Assembly: GCA_003140595.1 (NCBI GenBank)
Contig: PLKG01000128.1
Location: forward strand, 1 to 55,140
Source: Acidimicrobiaceae bacterium
GTDB taxonomy: Bacteria > Actinomycetota > Acidimicrobiia > Acidimicrobiales > Bog-793
DNA: 55,140 nucleotides
Direction of reading: 5' to 3'
Shown: in pieces, positions 36,907 to 46,513 of the stretch
How the letters are laid out: every line of letters starts with the position of its first letter
Numbering within the stretch: the stretch's first letter is position 1
Position numbers and translations under genes: made by a program
The notes under the pieces: generated by a model
Database searches by the model: none
The model's input: the letters and a program-made list of their open reading frames with translations, nothing else
What the model was told of the DNA's origin: nothing

Positions 36907-38272
36907 CCTTCGAGGCTCCCCGCCACCGCTCGACTACACGGCCTCGCCCGGCTGAGCCCAGCAACTGCGCGCCGTCCCAGACCACCTCACCACGCGACAC
37001 GGTGAGCACGACCCGGCCGGGGAAGGCCATTGCGTTGTATGGGCTCCAGCCCGCGTTCGAGTGCAGTTCACCCTCGTCGAGAATAAAGGGACACCCCGGG
37101 TCGAAGGCCATGATGTCGGCGTCCATACCCGGGGCGAGCGACCCTTTCGTGTGCGAGATCCCGAAGATCCGCGCAGGCGCCGCTGCGACGAGCTGAGCGA
37201 GCATGGCGAGGTCCATGCCCCGACTAAGAAGCCCGCCGGCCAACACTGTGACGAGGGTCTCGGTGCCCGGGGCGCCGGAGTGGTTGTCAAAGATCGCCGG
37301 TCGCGTCTTGTCCACCAGTGGCCAGGGCGCATGGTCCGACGAGACCACGTCGATCGATCCACAGGACACCCGCTCCCAGAGCCGGACCACTTCGGCCGGC
37401 GACCGCAGAGGCGGGTTGATCTTCAGACGTCCGCGTTGACGCTCCATGTCTTCCTCGGAGAAAGTCAGGTAGTGCGGGCATGTCTCCGTGCTCACCTGCA
37501 GGCCTTCTGCGGCATAGGACCGGGCGAGATCGACCGACCGGGCAAGGCTCAGGTGGCACAGGTGCAGTGGCGCCCCGGTCTCCCTCGCATACTCGAGCGC
37601 CGTCAGCACGGCCTGCGTCTCGCTTACCGGCGGACGCGACCGGCAGTGGGCGAGCGGGGACGTCTCGCCCGAGTCGCGGGCTCGCGCCAAGAGCGGCTTG
37701 ATGATCTCCTCGTTCTCGGCGTGCACGCATGCGACACTTCCGTGCTCTCCGATCGCCGAGAGCACTTCGAGGAACTGATCGTCGGGAATGCGCGGGAAGC
37801 GATGGGCGTCGGTGCCGAACAGCGACAGCTTGAACCCGACCGCTCCCGCCTCGACGAGGGGGCCGACGTCGACGCCACCTGATCCGGGTCGCACGGTGCC
37901 CAACAGGGCGACATCGACGAGCGCCTCGTCTCGGACACGGTCGCGCTTGGCCATCATGACCTGCGGGCTCACAACCGGTGCTGCCACGTCGTAGGGCATG
38001 TCGATGACCGTGGTCACCCCACCCGCGGCGGCGGCCGCCGTGAGGGCGTAGATCCCCTCCGAGGTGGTGCTGCCCGAATGAACGTGGCAGTCGATCGCGC
38101 CGGGCAGCAGGTAGGCATCTCCCAGATCGATCCGCCTCGTCGCGGACCCGGCAACCGGCTCGCCCGCCCGCACCTCGACAATTCGCCCGGCGGCTGTTCG
38201 GATCTCACCTCGGAATGGATCGTCGACGCCGTTGGCTACGCGCCCGAGGATCGAGAGGTCTACTTCTCCCAT
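36899..38272 (-). CDS. Cyclic amidohydrolase (hydantoinase/dihydroorotase family)
   Basis: The 457-residue TIM-barrel enzyme has the full metal centre of the hydantoinase/allantoinase/DHOase family: DCHVH (His63, His65), the carbamylated-type Lys148 in VGFKLS, His184 (CVHAEN), His240 (LCHLS) and Asp313 (SSDHAPW). It is not imidazolonepropionase (HutI), which lacks the bridging Lys. In this operon it should open hydantoin-5-propionate to N-carbamoylglutamate. The start is ATG 38272, with a weak ribosome site. It is the first gene of the five-gene operon, transcribed away from the ABC importer. Confidence 0.87.
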   Translation of the reverse strand: MGEVDLSILGRVANGVDDPFRGEIRTAAGRIVEVRAGEPVAGSATRRIDLGDAYLLPGAIDCHVHSGSTTSEGIYALTAAAAAGGVTTVIDMPYDVAAPVVSPQVMMAKRDRVRDEALVDVALLGTVRPGSGGVDVGPLVEAGAVGFKLSLFGTDAHRFPRIPDDQFLEVLSAIGEHGSVACVHAENEEIIKPLLARARDSGETSPLAHCRSRPPVSETQAVLTALEYARETGAPLHLCHLSLARSVDLARSYAAEGLQVSTETCPHYLTFSEEDMERQRGRLKINPPLRSPAEVVRLWERVSCGSIDVVSSDHAPWPLVDKTRPAIFDNHSGAPGTETLVTVLAGGLLSRGMDLAMLAQLVAAAPARIFGISHTKGSLAPGMDADIMAFDPGCPFILDEGELHSNAGWSPYNAMAFPGRVVLTVSRGEVVWDGAQLLGSAGRGRVVERWRGASKGG

Positions 38273-38641
38273 TTCACTCTTGACTGCCGATCTCGGCCTT
38301 ATCGCCGACGCGCGCTGTGACCCAGCTGAATCGAGCCCGGGCATCGTGTCGAATTCGGGCCAAGTACATAGCAATTGGCATGTTAACCGTCATGGCCTCC
38401 GTGCCCAACTTTCTCGGGCGCGACGGCCGGCCGTTCGGTCCATGCTCTCCGGCGCGCTTCGCAACACTGTCCAGCTGACTCTCAAGGGGCCGGCGCCGCA
38501 AGCCATTTCCGGCGAACGGCCGGCTCTACGCGAGAGGCGAATAGACGGGGCGCCCTGCTAACTTCAGGCTCCAACTAGCCTCCAGTCTCGACTCGGCCAT
38601 ACAGGCCTAAGCCGGGACGTGACACGGGGAGGAGGGCACAG
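38273..38641. other. Divergent promoter region between the lyase operon and the importer
   Basis: These 369 bases lie between the hydantoinase start (minus) and the importer permease start (plus). No gene is visible. The stretch around 38360-38400 is locally AT-richer, as expected for promoters. I saw no long perfect palindrome. Shared control of the operon and the importer from this gap would be natural. Confidence 0.5.
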
Positions 38642-39595
38642 TTGCCGCTGTACGTACTGAAGCGTGTCGGCCTGGCATTGGTAACGCTCGTGCTCTTAAG
38701 CCTGATCATCTTCTTCGCCGGTCAGGTGCTCCCCGGCAACGCCGGAAGGGCGATTCTCGGACCCTTCGCCTCGCAGCAGGCCGTCATAGCCCTCGATCAC
38801 AAGCTCGGCGTCGATCGGCCTCTCATCGTCCAGTACTGGAGCTGGGCAACCGGGATCCTGCGCGGCAACCTCGGCATGTCCTACCAGCAACAAGCGCCTG
38901 TCAGCTCGTTCATCTTCCCCTACATCGGGCGCTCGCTCAAGCTTGCGGCATTCGCGTTTGTGATCGTCGTACCGCTTAGCATCCTCGGCGGGATCATCGC
39001 GGCGCTCAACCGGGGACGGGCTGTCGACCGCATCCTGAGCACGACGAGCCTCTCGCTCTCGACGGTGCCCGAATTCGTCTCCGGCGTCGTCCTGATCGTC
39101 GTGTTCGCTCTCGGCTTCAAGGTGTTGCCGGTCTCGGCCAACGCTCCGCCCGGCTCTTCGTTCATCACCCAGCTGAAGTACCTGATCCTTCCAGCCATCC
39201 CGCTGGTTTTCATCCTCTTCGGCTACATAGCCCGGATGGCCCGGGCGGGCACGATCGAGGCGCTCGACTCCGACTACGTTCGAACGGCCACGCTGAAGGG
39301 CCTGCCCCGCTGGGTTGTGATCCGCAGGCATGTGCTACGGAATTCGCTGCTGCCTACCATCACGGTCATCGCCACCCAGACCGGGTACCTAATCGGTGGG
39401 CTCGTCGTGGTTGAGAAGCTCTTCGTCTATCCGGGAATCGGCACGTTGATCATCAACGCCGCCAACGACAAGGACTTCCCGACACTTGAGGCGGGAGTCC
39501 TGTTCATCGGCATGGTTTACCTCGCCGCGACGCTCATCGCCGACGTCATCTACACGGTGTTGAACCCGCGGATCAGACTGGGGAAGGCCGAGTGA
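38642..39595 (+). CDS. Dpp/Opp-type ABC permease, first subunit
   Basis: The 317-residue permease has six hydrophobic segments and the DppB-family features: an N-terminal YVLKRVGLAL helix, LGVDRPLIVQYW, and the EAA loop DYVRTATLKGLPRWVVIRRHVLRNSLLP. It is a channel half for peptide-, nickel- or opine-class solutes. The start is a TTG at 38642 behind a strong GGAGGAGGG site. It heads the plus-strand importer operon divergent from the lyase operon. Confidence 0.9.
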   Translation: MPLYVLKRVGLALVTLVLLSLIIFFAGQVLPGNAGRAILGPFASQQAVIALDHKLGVDRPLIVQYWSWATGILRGNLGMSYQQQAPVSSFIFPYIGRSLKLAAFAFVIVVPLSILGGIIAALNRGRAVDRILSTTSLSLSTVPEFVSGVVLIVVFALGFKVLPVSANAPPGSSFITQLKYLILPAIPLVFILFGYIARMARAGTIEALDSDYVRTATLKGLPRWVVIRRHVLRNSLLPTITVIATQTGYLIGGLVVVEKLFVYPGIGTLIINAANDKDFPTLEAGVLFIGMVYLAATLIADVIYTVLNPRIRLGKAE

Positions 39596-40530
39596 GCGAG
39601 CACATCGATCCGGCCGCCGCACCCGTGACCTCGCGGGCGACGAGCGATCCGGCCGGCACCTTGACCGCCGGAGCCGCGGGTGCGCTCGACGTGTCCGTGG
39701 GACGAGTGCGTCGCGAGCAGCTCCACCAACTGGTCCGCTCGAAGGCATTCATCGTCGGCTCGGTGATCCTTCTGTGGTGGATCGTCTGCGCAATCTTCGG
39801 GGCGTCTTTCGCTCCGTACAACGCGACGACCGCGAACATCTTGAACACCCAGCTCGCGCCGTCGGCCGCCCACTGGTTCGGAACCAACGACGTCGGCGAG
39901 GACGTGCTGTCCCGGGTCATCGTCGGCGCCCGTGACATCCTCGAGATCGCTCCGCTCGCCACGCTCTTGGGCACCGTTCTCGGAACGACGATCGGCCTGG
40001 CACAGGGCTACCTCCGCGGTGCGTTCGACATGCTCGTCGGCAGGATCGTTGACGCCGCCCTTTCTCTCCCGATCGTGATCGTCGCATTCCTGTTCGTCGT
40101 CGCAGTCGGCGCGAGCACGATCACCCTTATCGTCGTGATCGGTTTCGTCTTCTCTCTGATCATCGCGAGGACGGTGCGAACCGCGGTGCTGCAAGAGCGC
40201 GAGCTCGACTACCTCGCAGCGGCCAGGCTGCGGGACGAAAGCGTTCCGCATGTGATGTTCGTCGAGATCCTTCCGAACGTGCTGGGTCCGATCCTGGTGG
40301 AGTTCACCGTCCGGCTGGGCTACGCGATCTTCACGATCGCCACCCTGTCGTTCCTCGGCTTCGGGGTGCAGCTGCCCACGCCTGACTGGGGCGCCGATAT
40401 CGCCATCAACTCCAATTACCTCGCCGCCGGCTACTGGTGGGAGACGCTTTTCCCGGCACTCGCGATCGCGTCGCTGGTCATCGCGATAAACCTCATCGGC
40501 GATTCGATCGAGGCGGTGCTCATCCAATGA
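39592..40530 (+). CDS. Dpp/Opp-type ABC permease, second subunit
   Basis: The 312-residue permease is the DppC type: a long N-terminal cytoplasmic stretch of about 50 residues, LFGTND-like HWFGTNDVGEDVLSRV, GLAQGYLRG, and the EAA loop ELDYLAAARLRDESVPHVMFVEILPN. It pairs with the upstream permease, which it overlaps by GTGA, and with the fused ATPase, which it overlaps by ATGA. Confidence 0.92.
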   Translation: MSEHIDPAAAPVTSRATSDPAGTLTAGAAGALDVSVGRVRREQLHQLVRSKAFIVGSVILLWWIVCAIFGASFAPYNATTANILNTQLAPSAAHWFGTNDVGEDVLSRVIVGARDILEIAPLATLLGTVLGTTIGLAQGYLRGAFDMLVGRIVDAALSLPIVIVAFLFVVAVGASTITLIVVIGFVFSLIIARTVRTAVLQERELDYLAAARLRDESVPHVMFVEILPNVLGPILVEFTVRLGYAIFTIATLSFLGFGVQLPTPDWGADIAINSNYLAAGYWWETLFPALAIASLVIAINLIGDSIEAVLIQ

Positions 40531-42611
40531 CGCTCCCAGCCTCACCCGAGCTGTCTGCGCCCGTCGAGCCGTCCACGACCCTCGAGGTGAGCCATCTCGA
40601 TGTCGCCTATCGAGTGCGGGGAAAGGATCGACTGGCCCTTCGTGACGTCTCGTTCAGTATCGGGCGTCAGGAGTCGTTCGGCCTCGTCGGCGAGTCGGGT
40701 TGCGGCAAGTCCACCACCGCCCTTGCCGTCACCCGCTACCTCCCTCGCAACGGCCGCCTCAGCGCCGGCTCGGTCCTTGTCAACGGGCAGGACCCCGCCA
40801 AGATGGACAAACGCGCCCTTCGCAGGTTCCGCGCCCGCACGATCTCGATGGTGTACCAGGAGCCCGGCCGGGCCCTGAACCCGTCGATCCGAGTGGGGCG
40901 TCAGGTGGCCGAGGTGTACGAGGTCGGCGGCACCAAGAAGAACGAGGCCCTGGCACGAGCAGAGGAATTGCTCGGCATGGTTCAAATCGCGGATCCGGGA
41001 CGCGTGCTGCGCTCCTACCCGCACCAGCTGTCGGGCGGGATGCTGCAGAGAATCATGATCGCCATGGCACTGGCATCTCAGCCCTCGCTGCTCATACTCG
41101 ACGAGCCGACGACCGCGCTCGATGCCACGGTGGAGGCCGAGGTCCTCGATCTTGTGTCGTCGCTCCGCCAGAGGTTCCAGACCTCCGTGCTCTTCATCAG
41201 CCACAACCTGGCGGTGATCGCGAAGATGTGCGACCGGGTCGGGGTCATGTACGCCGGCGAGCTCGTCGAGCAGGGGCCGGCGCAGGAGATCTTCGACAAT
41301 CCCCGGCACCCTTACACAGTAGGGCTACTGCGTTGCGTGCCTCGTGGCGGCCAACGCAAGGACCATGGTCGCCTCGACACCATCCCCGGCTTCCTTCCCG
41401 GGCCGGGCGAGGTGCAAGTCGGTTGCATCTTCGCAAAGCGCTGCGCTCTCGCGAGCCAGCGTTGCCTGGAAGAGACGCCACCGATGTACGACGCGGGAGC
41501 AGGGCGGACCTCTCGCTGCCACTATCACGAACAAGCGCCTGAGCTGCCAAGAGCGACGCCGGAGGACGTCACGCTGCGGAGCCCGGACCGGAGCGGTGAG
41601 CCGGTGATCCGCCTGCGGGGTGTGTCGAAGACTTTCCACACCCGTGGCGAGCACGTGCGCGCCGTCGTCGGGGTCGACCTCGACCTCAAAGCAGGCGAGA
41701 CCCTGGGCCTAGTAGGCGAGTCCGGCTCCGGCAAGACGACTCTGGCACGGGTGCTGCTCGGCCTCAGCGTGCCTGACGAAGGTTCGATCATCGAGCTCGA
41801 AGGCTCGCCACTCGCTCCCGAATGCGCCAAGCGCGACCGTAGGCAGCTGCAGGCGATGCAGATCGTCTTCCAGAACCCGGACTCCGCGTTGAACCGACGC
41901 CACAGCGTGCGCCACATCATCACCAGGGCCCTCAAGAAGCTGGCGGGCCTGTCTGGCGAGGCCTGCGAACGACGACTTCTCGAGATCGTCCGCTCTGTGC
42001 GGATGGAGGAGCGCCACCTTCCCTTGCGTCCCTACCAGCTCTCCGGCGGGCTCAAACAGAGGGTGGCCATCGCCCGTGCTTTCGCGGGGGCTCCGCGGGT
42101 GCTCGTGTGTGACGAACCGACCTCGGCACTCGACGTCTCGGTGCAGGCGGCGATCCTCAATCTCCTCGCGGACCTGCAAAGCCGCGAGAGAGTCACCTAT
42201 GTCTTCATCTCGCACGATCTGGGCGTCGTGCGCTACCTGTCCGACAGCATCGCGGTGCTTTATCTGGGCCGTGTGATGGAGTACGGGCCAGCGGAGACGG
42301 TCTTCTCCGGACCGCACCACCCCTACACCGAGTCGTTGCTCTCCGCGGTGCCGAGCCTTGACGGGTCGCCCCGCGAGAGGATCCGGCTCAAGGGCGAGAT
42401 CCCGAGCGCCGCGCACTCACCGTCGGGCTGCGTGTTCCACACCCGCTGCCCGCGGCGCCTCGCGAACGGCTTGTGCGAGTCCACCGAACCTGGCCTCGTC
42501 GAGGTCGAGCCAGGTCACATGCTTCGCTGCCACATCCCCGTTGACGAGCTGAGGCGACTGCAGACGACCGAGGACGCCGATCTCAAAGCCGGTCAGCCGA
42601 AGATCTCGTAG
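40527..42611 (+). CDS. Fused double ATPase of a Dpp/Opp-type importer
   Basis: The 694-residue protein fuses the DppD- and DppF-type ATPases, with two Walker A loops (GESGCGKST at 55-63 and GESGSGKTT at 397-405), two LSGG signatures and two Walker B boxes ([22 protein letters not shown]). Each half ends with the cysteine-rich oligopeptide extension (first GCIFAKRCA through C331; second GCVFHTRCP). Fusion guarantees a heterodimer. The start is ATG 40527, overlapping the permease stop. Its 3' end overlaps the convergent FGGY kinase gene by 19 bases. No binding protein follows; a family 5 binding protein lies 7 kb away. Confidence 0.93.
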   Translation: MTLPASPELSAPVEPSTTLEVSHLDVAYRVRGKDRLALRDVSFSIGRQESFGLVGESGCGKSTTALAVTRYLPRNGRLSAGSVLVNGQDPAKMDKRALRRFRARTISMVYQEPGRALNPSIRVGRQVAEVYEVGGTKKNEALARAEELLGMVQIADPGRVLRSYPHQLSGGMLQRIMIAMALASQPSLLILDEPTTALDATVEAEVLDLVSSLRQRFQTSVLFISHNLAVIAKMCDRVGVMYAGELVEQGPAQEIFDNPRHPYTVGLLRCVPRGGQRKDHGRLDTIPGFLPGPGEVQVGCIFAKRCALASQRCLEETPPMYDAGAGRTSRCHYHEQAPELPRATPEDVTLRSPDRSGEPVIRLRGVSKTFHTRGEHVRAVVGVDLDLKAGETLGLVGESGSGKTTLARVLLGLSVPDEGSIIELEGSPLAPECAKRDRRQLQAMQIVFQNPDSALNRRHSVRHIITRALKKLAGLSGEACERRLLEIVRSVRMEERHLPLRPYQLSGGLKQRVAIARAFAGAPRVLVCDEPTSALDVSVQAAILNLLADLQSRERVTYVFISHDLGVVRYLSDSIAVLYLGRVMEYGPAETVFSGPHHPYTESLLSAVPSLDGSPRERIRLKGEIPSAAHSPSGCVFHTRCPRRLANGLCESTEPGLVEVEPGHMLRCHIPVDELRRLQTTEDADLKAGQPKIS

Positions 42612-44020
42612 GACCTCTCGAAGATCTTGTCCGTCAGGCTCGGAACCTCGTCGTAGACGGCAGCCATGCGCTGGTACAGACCGTGGTTGGCCTCGTTGGG
42701 AGCAAAGGCGGGCTCCCACGACACCATGTTCTCGATGGCTTGGTCCCACGAACCGTAAAGACCCTCGCCTACGGCGGCACATATTGCAGAGCCCAACCCT
42801 GCGGCATTGTTCATCTTGCTGCGAAACGCCGGGATCCCGAAGACGTCGGCGAAGATGTGCATGACCACGTCGGAATTGGATCCCCCACCCGAGACGACTA
42901 CCTGGTTGTACTGCACCCCGGTCTCTTTGCCCATCGCGATGCCGCACCGGTGGATGGTCAGCGCAATTCCCTCGAGTATCGCCCGATAGACGTGGAAGCG
43001 ATCGTGGCGCACGTCGAAGCCGAGGATCGTGCCCTTCTTGAACGGGGCCTCAGTCGGTGCGAGCCAGTCAAGGATCACCATTAGGCCCTTTGAGCCGGGC
43101 GGCACCTTCTCCGCCTCGAGGTCGAGATACCGTTCGACCCCCAAGCCCTGCCGCGCCGCTGCCGACCTCGCCTCCTCGCCGAGCAGGTCCCTCCACCAGC
43201 TGACCGTCCACATGCCACGGCGAATCCCGTGGCTCTCGTACAGGTACTGCCGCGGAACAGAGGCGAAGTTGGACCAGAAGCTCGCGGCGTCCAGCACGTT
43301 GCGCGTGCCCGTCGTCATGCTCGCCGTATAGGTGCCCAACGAGACCAGCAGCGTGTCCGAGGCGCGTAGCCCGCACCCGAGAGCCTCGACGGCCTTGTCG
43401 TTCGAAGTCGCGACGACAGGCAGTCCCTCCGGGATTCCGGTGTGACGAGAGGCCTCCGCTGTCACAGAGCCGAGCACATCGCCCGGCATGACCAACTCGA
43501 AGAGCATCTCACGCGGGATCTGGTACCCCGAGAAGCCCTCGTCGTCGCGCAACCACTCCCACCTGTCCGAGCTGAACGGCCACACACCCGCGTAATTCGC
43601 CGCGGTGTCCTTGAATTCACCGGTCATCCGGTGGCTGATGTAGCCGGACGATGTAGTGACATAGCGAACATCCGGATCGCTTGGCTCATAAGGCCGCGAC
43701 ACGCGCTCGTCCATCCAGCTCATCACTGGGTTGGCAAGCGTCCCATCGCCCTTGAGCAGGGCCCGGCAAAAGCGGATGGTGCACAGACCTACTCCCACAA
43801 TTTCTGAGACGCTTCCCGGGAATGCCTCCATCGCACGACGGCTGGCCTCGCCGATGGAGAACCAGAGATCGTCGTCCGGGTGCTCGACGACGCCCGGCCG
43901 AGGCGTGTCGTTCGGCCGGAGGGCTTGACGCCCCTCGCACACTACGGTGCCGCGCTCGTCGAACACCGACACCTTGGTGCTCTGCGAGCCATTGTCTATG
44001 CCGATCAGGTAGTGCTTCAC
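42593..44020 (-). CDS. FGGY-family carbohydrate kinase (second)
   Basis: The protein (475 residues from GTG 44020) has the start GIDNGSQSTK, MSWMDERVSRPYE, a central LGTYTAS and the adenosine motif VVVSGGGSNSD. It is a xylulokinase/glycerol-kinase-like sugar or polyol kinase. I chose the GTG because GGAGG lies five bases before it and homologues begin with KHYLIGID; ATGs at 44023 and 44047 are alternatives. It follows an FAD-linked oxidase on the same strand and converges on the importer, overlapping its ATPase gene. A polyol route (dehydrogenase, kinase, FAD oxidase) is likely. Confidence 0.87.
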   Translation of the reverse strand: MKHYLIGIDNGSQSTKVSVFDERGTVVCEGRQALRPNDTPRPGVVEHPDDDLWFSIGEASRRAMEAFPGSVSEIVGVGLCTIRFCRALLKGDGTLANPVMSWMDERVSRPYEPSDPDVRYVTTSSGYISHRMTGEFKDTAANYAGVWPFSSDRWEWLRDDEGFSGYQIPREMLFELVMPGDVLGSVTAEASRHTGIPEGLPVVATSNDKAVEALGCGLRASDTLLVSLGTYTASMTTGTRNVLDAASFWSNFASVPRQYLYESHGIRRGMWTVSWWRDLLGEEARSAAARQGLGVERYLDLEAEKVPPGSKGLMVILDWLAPTEAPFKKGTILGFDVRHDRFHVYRAILEGIALTIHRCGIAMGKETGVQYNQVVVSGGGSNSDVVMHIFADVFGIPAFRSKMNNAAGLGSAICAAVGEGLYGSWDQAIENMVSWEPAFAPNEANHGLYQRMAAVYDEVPSLTDKIFERSYEIFG

Positions 44021-44048
44021 CATTACCTCCAAGGCCGCGGCCGCCATC

Positions 44049-45506
44049 TCAGGCCTTGAAAATCGTGCCCCTGTTCATGATCTCATTCGGGTCAAAGACG
44101 TCCTTGAGCTTGCGCAACAAGTAGTACGCACTTCCGTGCTCTTGTTCGGTCCAGTCGGTCCGGTACTTGCCAATGCCGTGATGATGGACCATCGAACCCC
44201 CGTGTTTCAGGGCCTCCTCCACAATGATCGCGTTCAGCGGAATGTGGTATTTGGTGATCTCCTGTTGCGGCTCGCAGTTGATGTTGTAGTCGTAGACAAA
44301 GTACAGGTTGGTGCCGGTCTGATAGCTGTGTGAGGAGTGCGCTCCCAGCATCGTGAGATCTGCCACGTAGGGGTATTCGGTGCGGATCCGATGCATCGCC
44401 GCCCTGTAGATCCGACCGATGTCGGACCAGTTGGCCGAGATCTCCGTCGTGTAGCCGAGATTGTGCTCGTCCAACATCCACTGCTGCTCGGCAATGATCT
44501 TGTCCATGCCCCAGTTCAAGCCGTTGAACCATTCCGCGATCCGGTCCGGGTCAACCTTCTCATGCGGGTAACCGGAGACCACGCGGTCGATCTCTGCGAC
44601 TGTGGCCTCAACGATCGCCTTCGGACCCTCGCAGATGAAGATGAGGACACACTTGCCCTTGTCGAAATCTGCAAAATGCTGGTCCGCGTCTTCTTCGGAG
44701 TAGACCCGACACACCGACGGGCGGAAGCCGGCGGTCACGACCTCACGAATGACCGAGATCCCGTCATCCATGTTGTCGACCAGGAACCCGCGCTGCTGAT
44801 TGTTCTCCGGCCTGTAGCGATAGAGCTTGACCGTCACCTCGGTGATGAAGCACAGAGCACCCTCATTGCCGATGATGATGTGCCTGATGTCGGGTCCAAC
44901 GGCCCTGCGTGGGACGTTCTTGATCCGGCAAACCGTGCCGTCGGCGAAGACGGCCTCGAGTCCGACTATCATCTCCTCGATCCCGCCGTAAAGCGTCGAC
45001 AACTGCCCAGTCGAGCGCGTTGCCGTAAGGCCGCCCATCTGGGCCAGGGGCTTGGACTGAGGTGAGTGGCCCGTCGTGAGTCCCTGTAAGCGGACGGCGT
45101 CTTCCAAGACCTCGAGTACGACACCGCACTGAGCCGTTGCCATCATGTTCTCAGGGTCGATCTGGACGATCTTGTTCATCGGCGAGCCGTCGAGCACGAC
45201 CGTGTCCTCCACGATCGTCTCGAGCCCGCCCTCGGTCGAGGTCACACCGGTCCTGGGCACCACGTTGATCCGGTGGTCGTTCGCGAAGCGGAGCACCTTC
45301 GCCGCCTCGTCCGCGGACCTCACCGACACCACCGCGGCCGGGATGGGGCCCTCGTAGATACCGTGTACGGCCGTGTACTTCTTGAACCGGTCGACGCTGG
45401 AGGACTTCAGTTTCTCCGCGTCGACACACACCTGTCCCTGGCCGACCAGCTCGGCCAATCCTTGTTGGATGGCCTCGCGACTCAGGTCCGAACGAGATTG
45501 CACCAT
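44049..45506 (-). CDS. FAD-linked oxidase (alkyl-DHAP synthase/glycolate oxidase family)
   Basis: The 485-residue flavoprotein has the PCMH-type FAD domain (VPRTGVTSTEGG, TGHSPQSKPLAQMGG, SLEAVFADGTV-like GLEAVFADGTV) and a C-terminal cap with the VHHHGIGKYR motif typical of alkyldihydroxyacetonephosphate-synthase and D-lactate/glycolate-oxidase relatives. It probably oxidises a 2-hydroxy acid or a sugar phosphate alcohol. The start is ATG 45506 with GAGGAGA eight bases upstream. Its neighbours are an SDR 39 bases upstream and an FGGY kinase just downstream, so all three may act on one polyol. The exact substrate is unknown. Confidence 0.88.
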   Translation of the reverse strand: MVQSRSDLSREAIQQGLAELVGQGQVCVDAEKLKSSSVDRFKKYTAVHGIYEGPIPAAVVSVRSADEAAKVLRFANDHRINVVPRTGVTSTEGGLETIVEDTVVLDGSPMNKIVQIDPENMMATAQCGVVLEVLEDAVRLQGLTTGHSPQSKPLAQMGGLTATRSTGQLSTLYGGIEEMIVGLEAVFADGTVCRIKNVPRRAVGPDIRHIIIGNEGALCFITEVTVKLYRYRPENNQQRGFLVDNMDDGISVIREVVTAGFRPSVCRVYSEEDADQHFADFDKGKCVLIFICEGPKAIVEATVAEIDRVVSGYPHEKVDPDRIAEWFNGLNWGMDKIIAEQQWMLDEHNLGYTTEISANWSDIGRIYRAAMHRIRTEYPYVADLTMLGAHSSHSYQTGTNLYFVYDYNINCEPQQEITKYHIPLNAIIVEEALKHGGSMVHHHGIGKYRTDWTEQEHGSAYYLLRKLKDVFDPNEIMNRGTIFKA

Positions 45507-45545
45507 GAACCTATTCTCCTCTGTCGTGAGTTGTTCCCGGTGCCG

Positions 45546-46322
45546 TCACCGGACGAGGTAGCCGCCGTCGACAACAAGGACGTGACCATTCACATAGTCA
45601 GAGGCGCGACTGGCCAGAAAGACGGTGGCTCCCATAAGGTCGGCTACCTCACCCCACCTTCCCGCAGGGATGTGGTCGAGCACGCGCTGGCTCGCCTGCG
45701 GGTCTGACCGGGTGGCTTGTGTGATCGCCGTCGCGTAGTAACCCGGCGCGATCGCGTTCACCTGGACGTTGTACTGGGCGAGCTCGTCGCAGTACGCCTT
45801 CGTGAAGCCCGCAAGTCCGTGCTTGGTCGCGGCGTACGCCGGTGACCACTGGCCTCCCAGGAAGGAGAACAGGGAAGCGATATTGATGATCTTGCCGGAA
45901 CGTTGCTCGATCATGAGTTTCGATGCCGCGTAGCTGAGCTCGAAAGCGGCCGTCAGGTTGAGGGCGATCATCGGATCCCACTGGGCACGATCGAACTGGT
46001 CGACTGCTGCGATGTTGCAGATCCCTGCCGAGTTCACGACGATGTCCACAGCGCCAAGGGTCGCGACACAGCGCTCGACGACCGCCTCCGGGGCACCGTC
46101 CCCGGTGATGTCTATGGTGAGGAGTTCGGCTCTTCGTCCCTCGGCCTCGATGAGCCGACGAGTCTCGCCGTCGTCGTCCATGACAGTGGGGATGAACACG
46201 TTCGCTCCCGCCTTGGCGAGGGCCAGTGCAAATGCCTGACCGAGGCCAGTGTTGCCCCCTGTCACGATGGCGGTCTTGCCCTTCAGCGAGAACAAGTCCA
46301 TCGAGAACTCGCGAATGTCCAT
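45546..46322 (-). CDS. Classical short-chain dehydrogenase
   Basis: The 258-residue SDR has TGGNTGLG at residues 21-28, the NSAG strand at 97-100, Ser150, and Tyr163/Lys167 (YAATK). The closest layout is the KduD/gluconate-5-dehydrogenase group, which interconverts keto and hydroxy groups of sugar acids or polyols with NAD(P)H. It lies 39 bases upstream of the FAD oxidase. A start at the second Met (residue 8) is possible because neither has a good ribosome site. Confidence 0.88.
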   Translation of the reverse strand: MDIREFSMDLFSLKGKTAIVTGGNTGLGQAFALALAKAGANVFIPTVMDDDGETRRLIEAEGRRAELLTIDITGDGAPEAVVERCVATLGAVDIVVNSAGICNIAAVDQFDRAQWDPMIALNLTAAFELSYAASKLMIEQRSGKIINIASLFSFLGGQWSPAYAATKHGLAGFTKAYCDELAQYNVQVNAIAPGYYATAITQATRSDPQASQRVLDHIPAGRWGEVADLMGATVFLASRASDYVNGHVLVVDGGYLVR

Positions 46323-46513
46323 GCAGCTACCGCCTATTCCTTGACTCCGTGTTCTGTTGAAATTGCACGCCGGTCGGCTTGAAGCACGCGGACAGCGCGG
46401 CCGGCGGCTGCTCGCCTACATGGGTCCCCGATGCGGATCCTCGAGTCTTCGACCAGCTCGGCGATGACCTCCCGAGACCACTGCCCCGGGAAGTCGCCAG
46501 TGCAAGGTGGGAC

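Noticed and set aside
36899-38272. Imidazolonepropionase (HutI) as identity of the cyclic amidohydrolase
   Set aside because: The GFKLS lysine and the DCHVH/SSDHAPW pattern match hydantoinase/allantoinase/DHOase types, which use a bridging carbamylated Lys absent from HutI.
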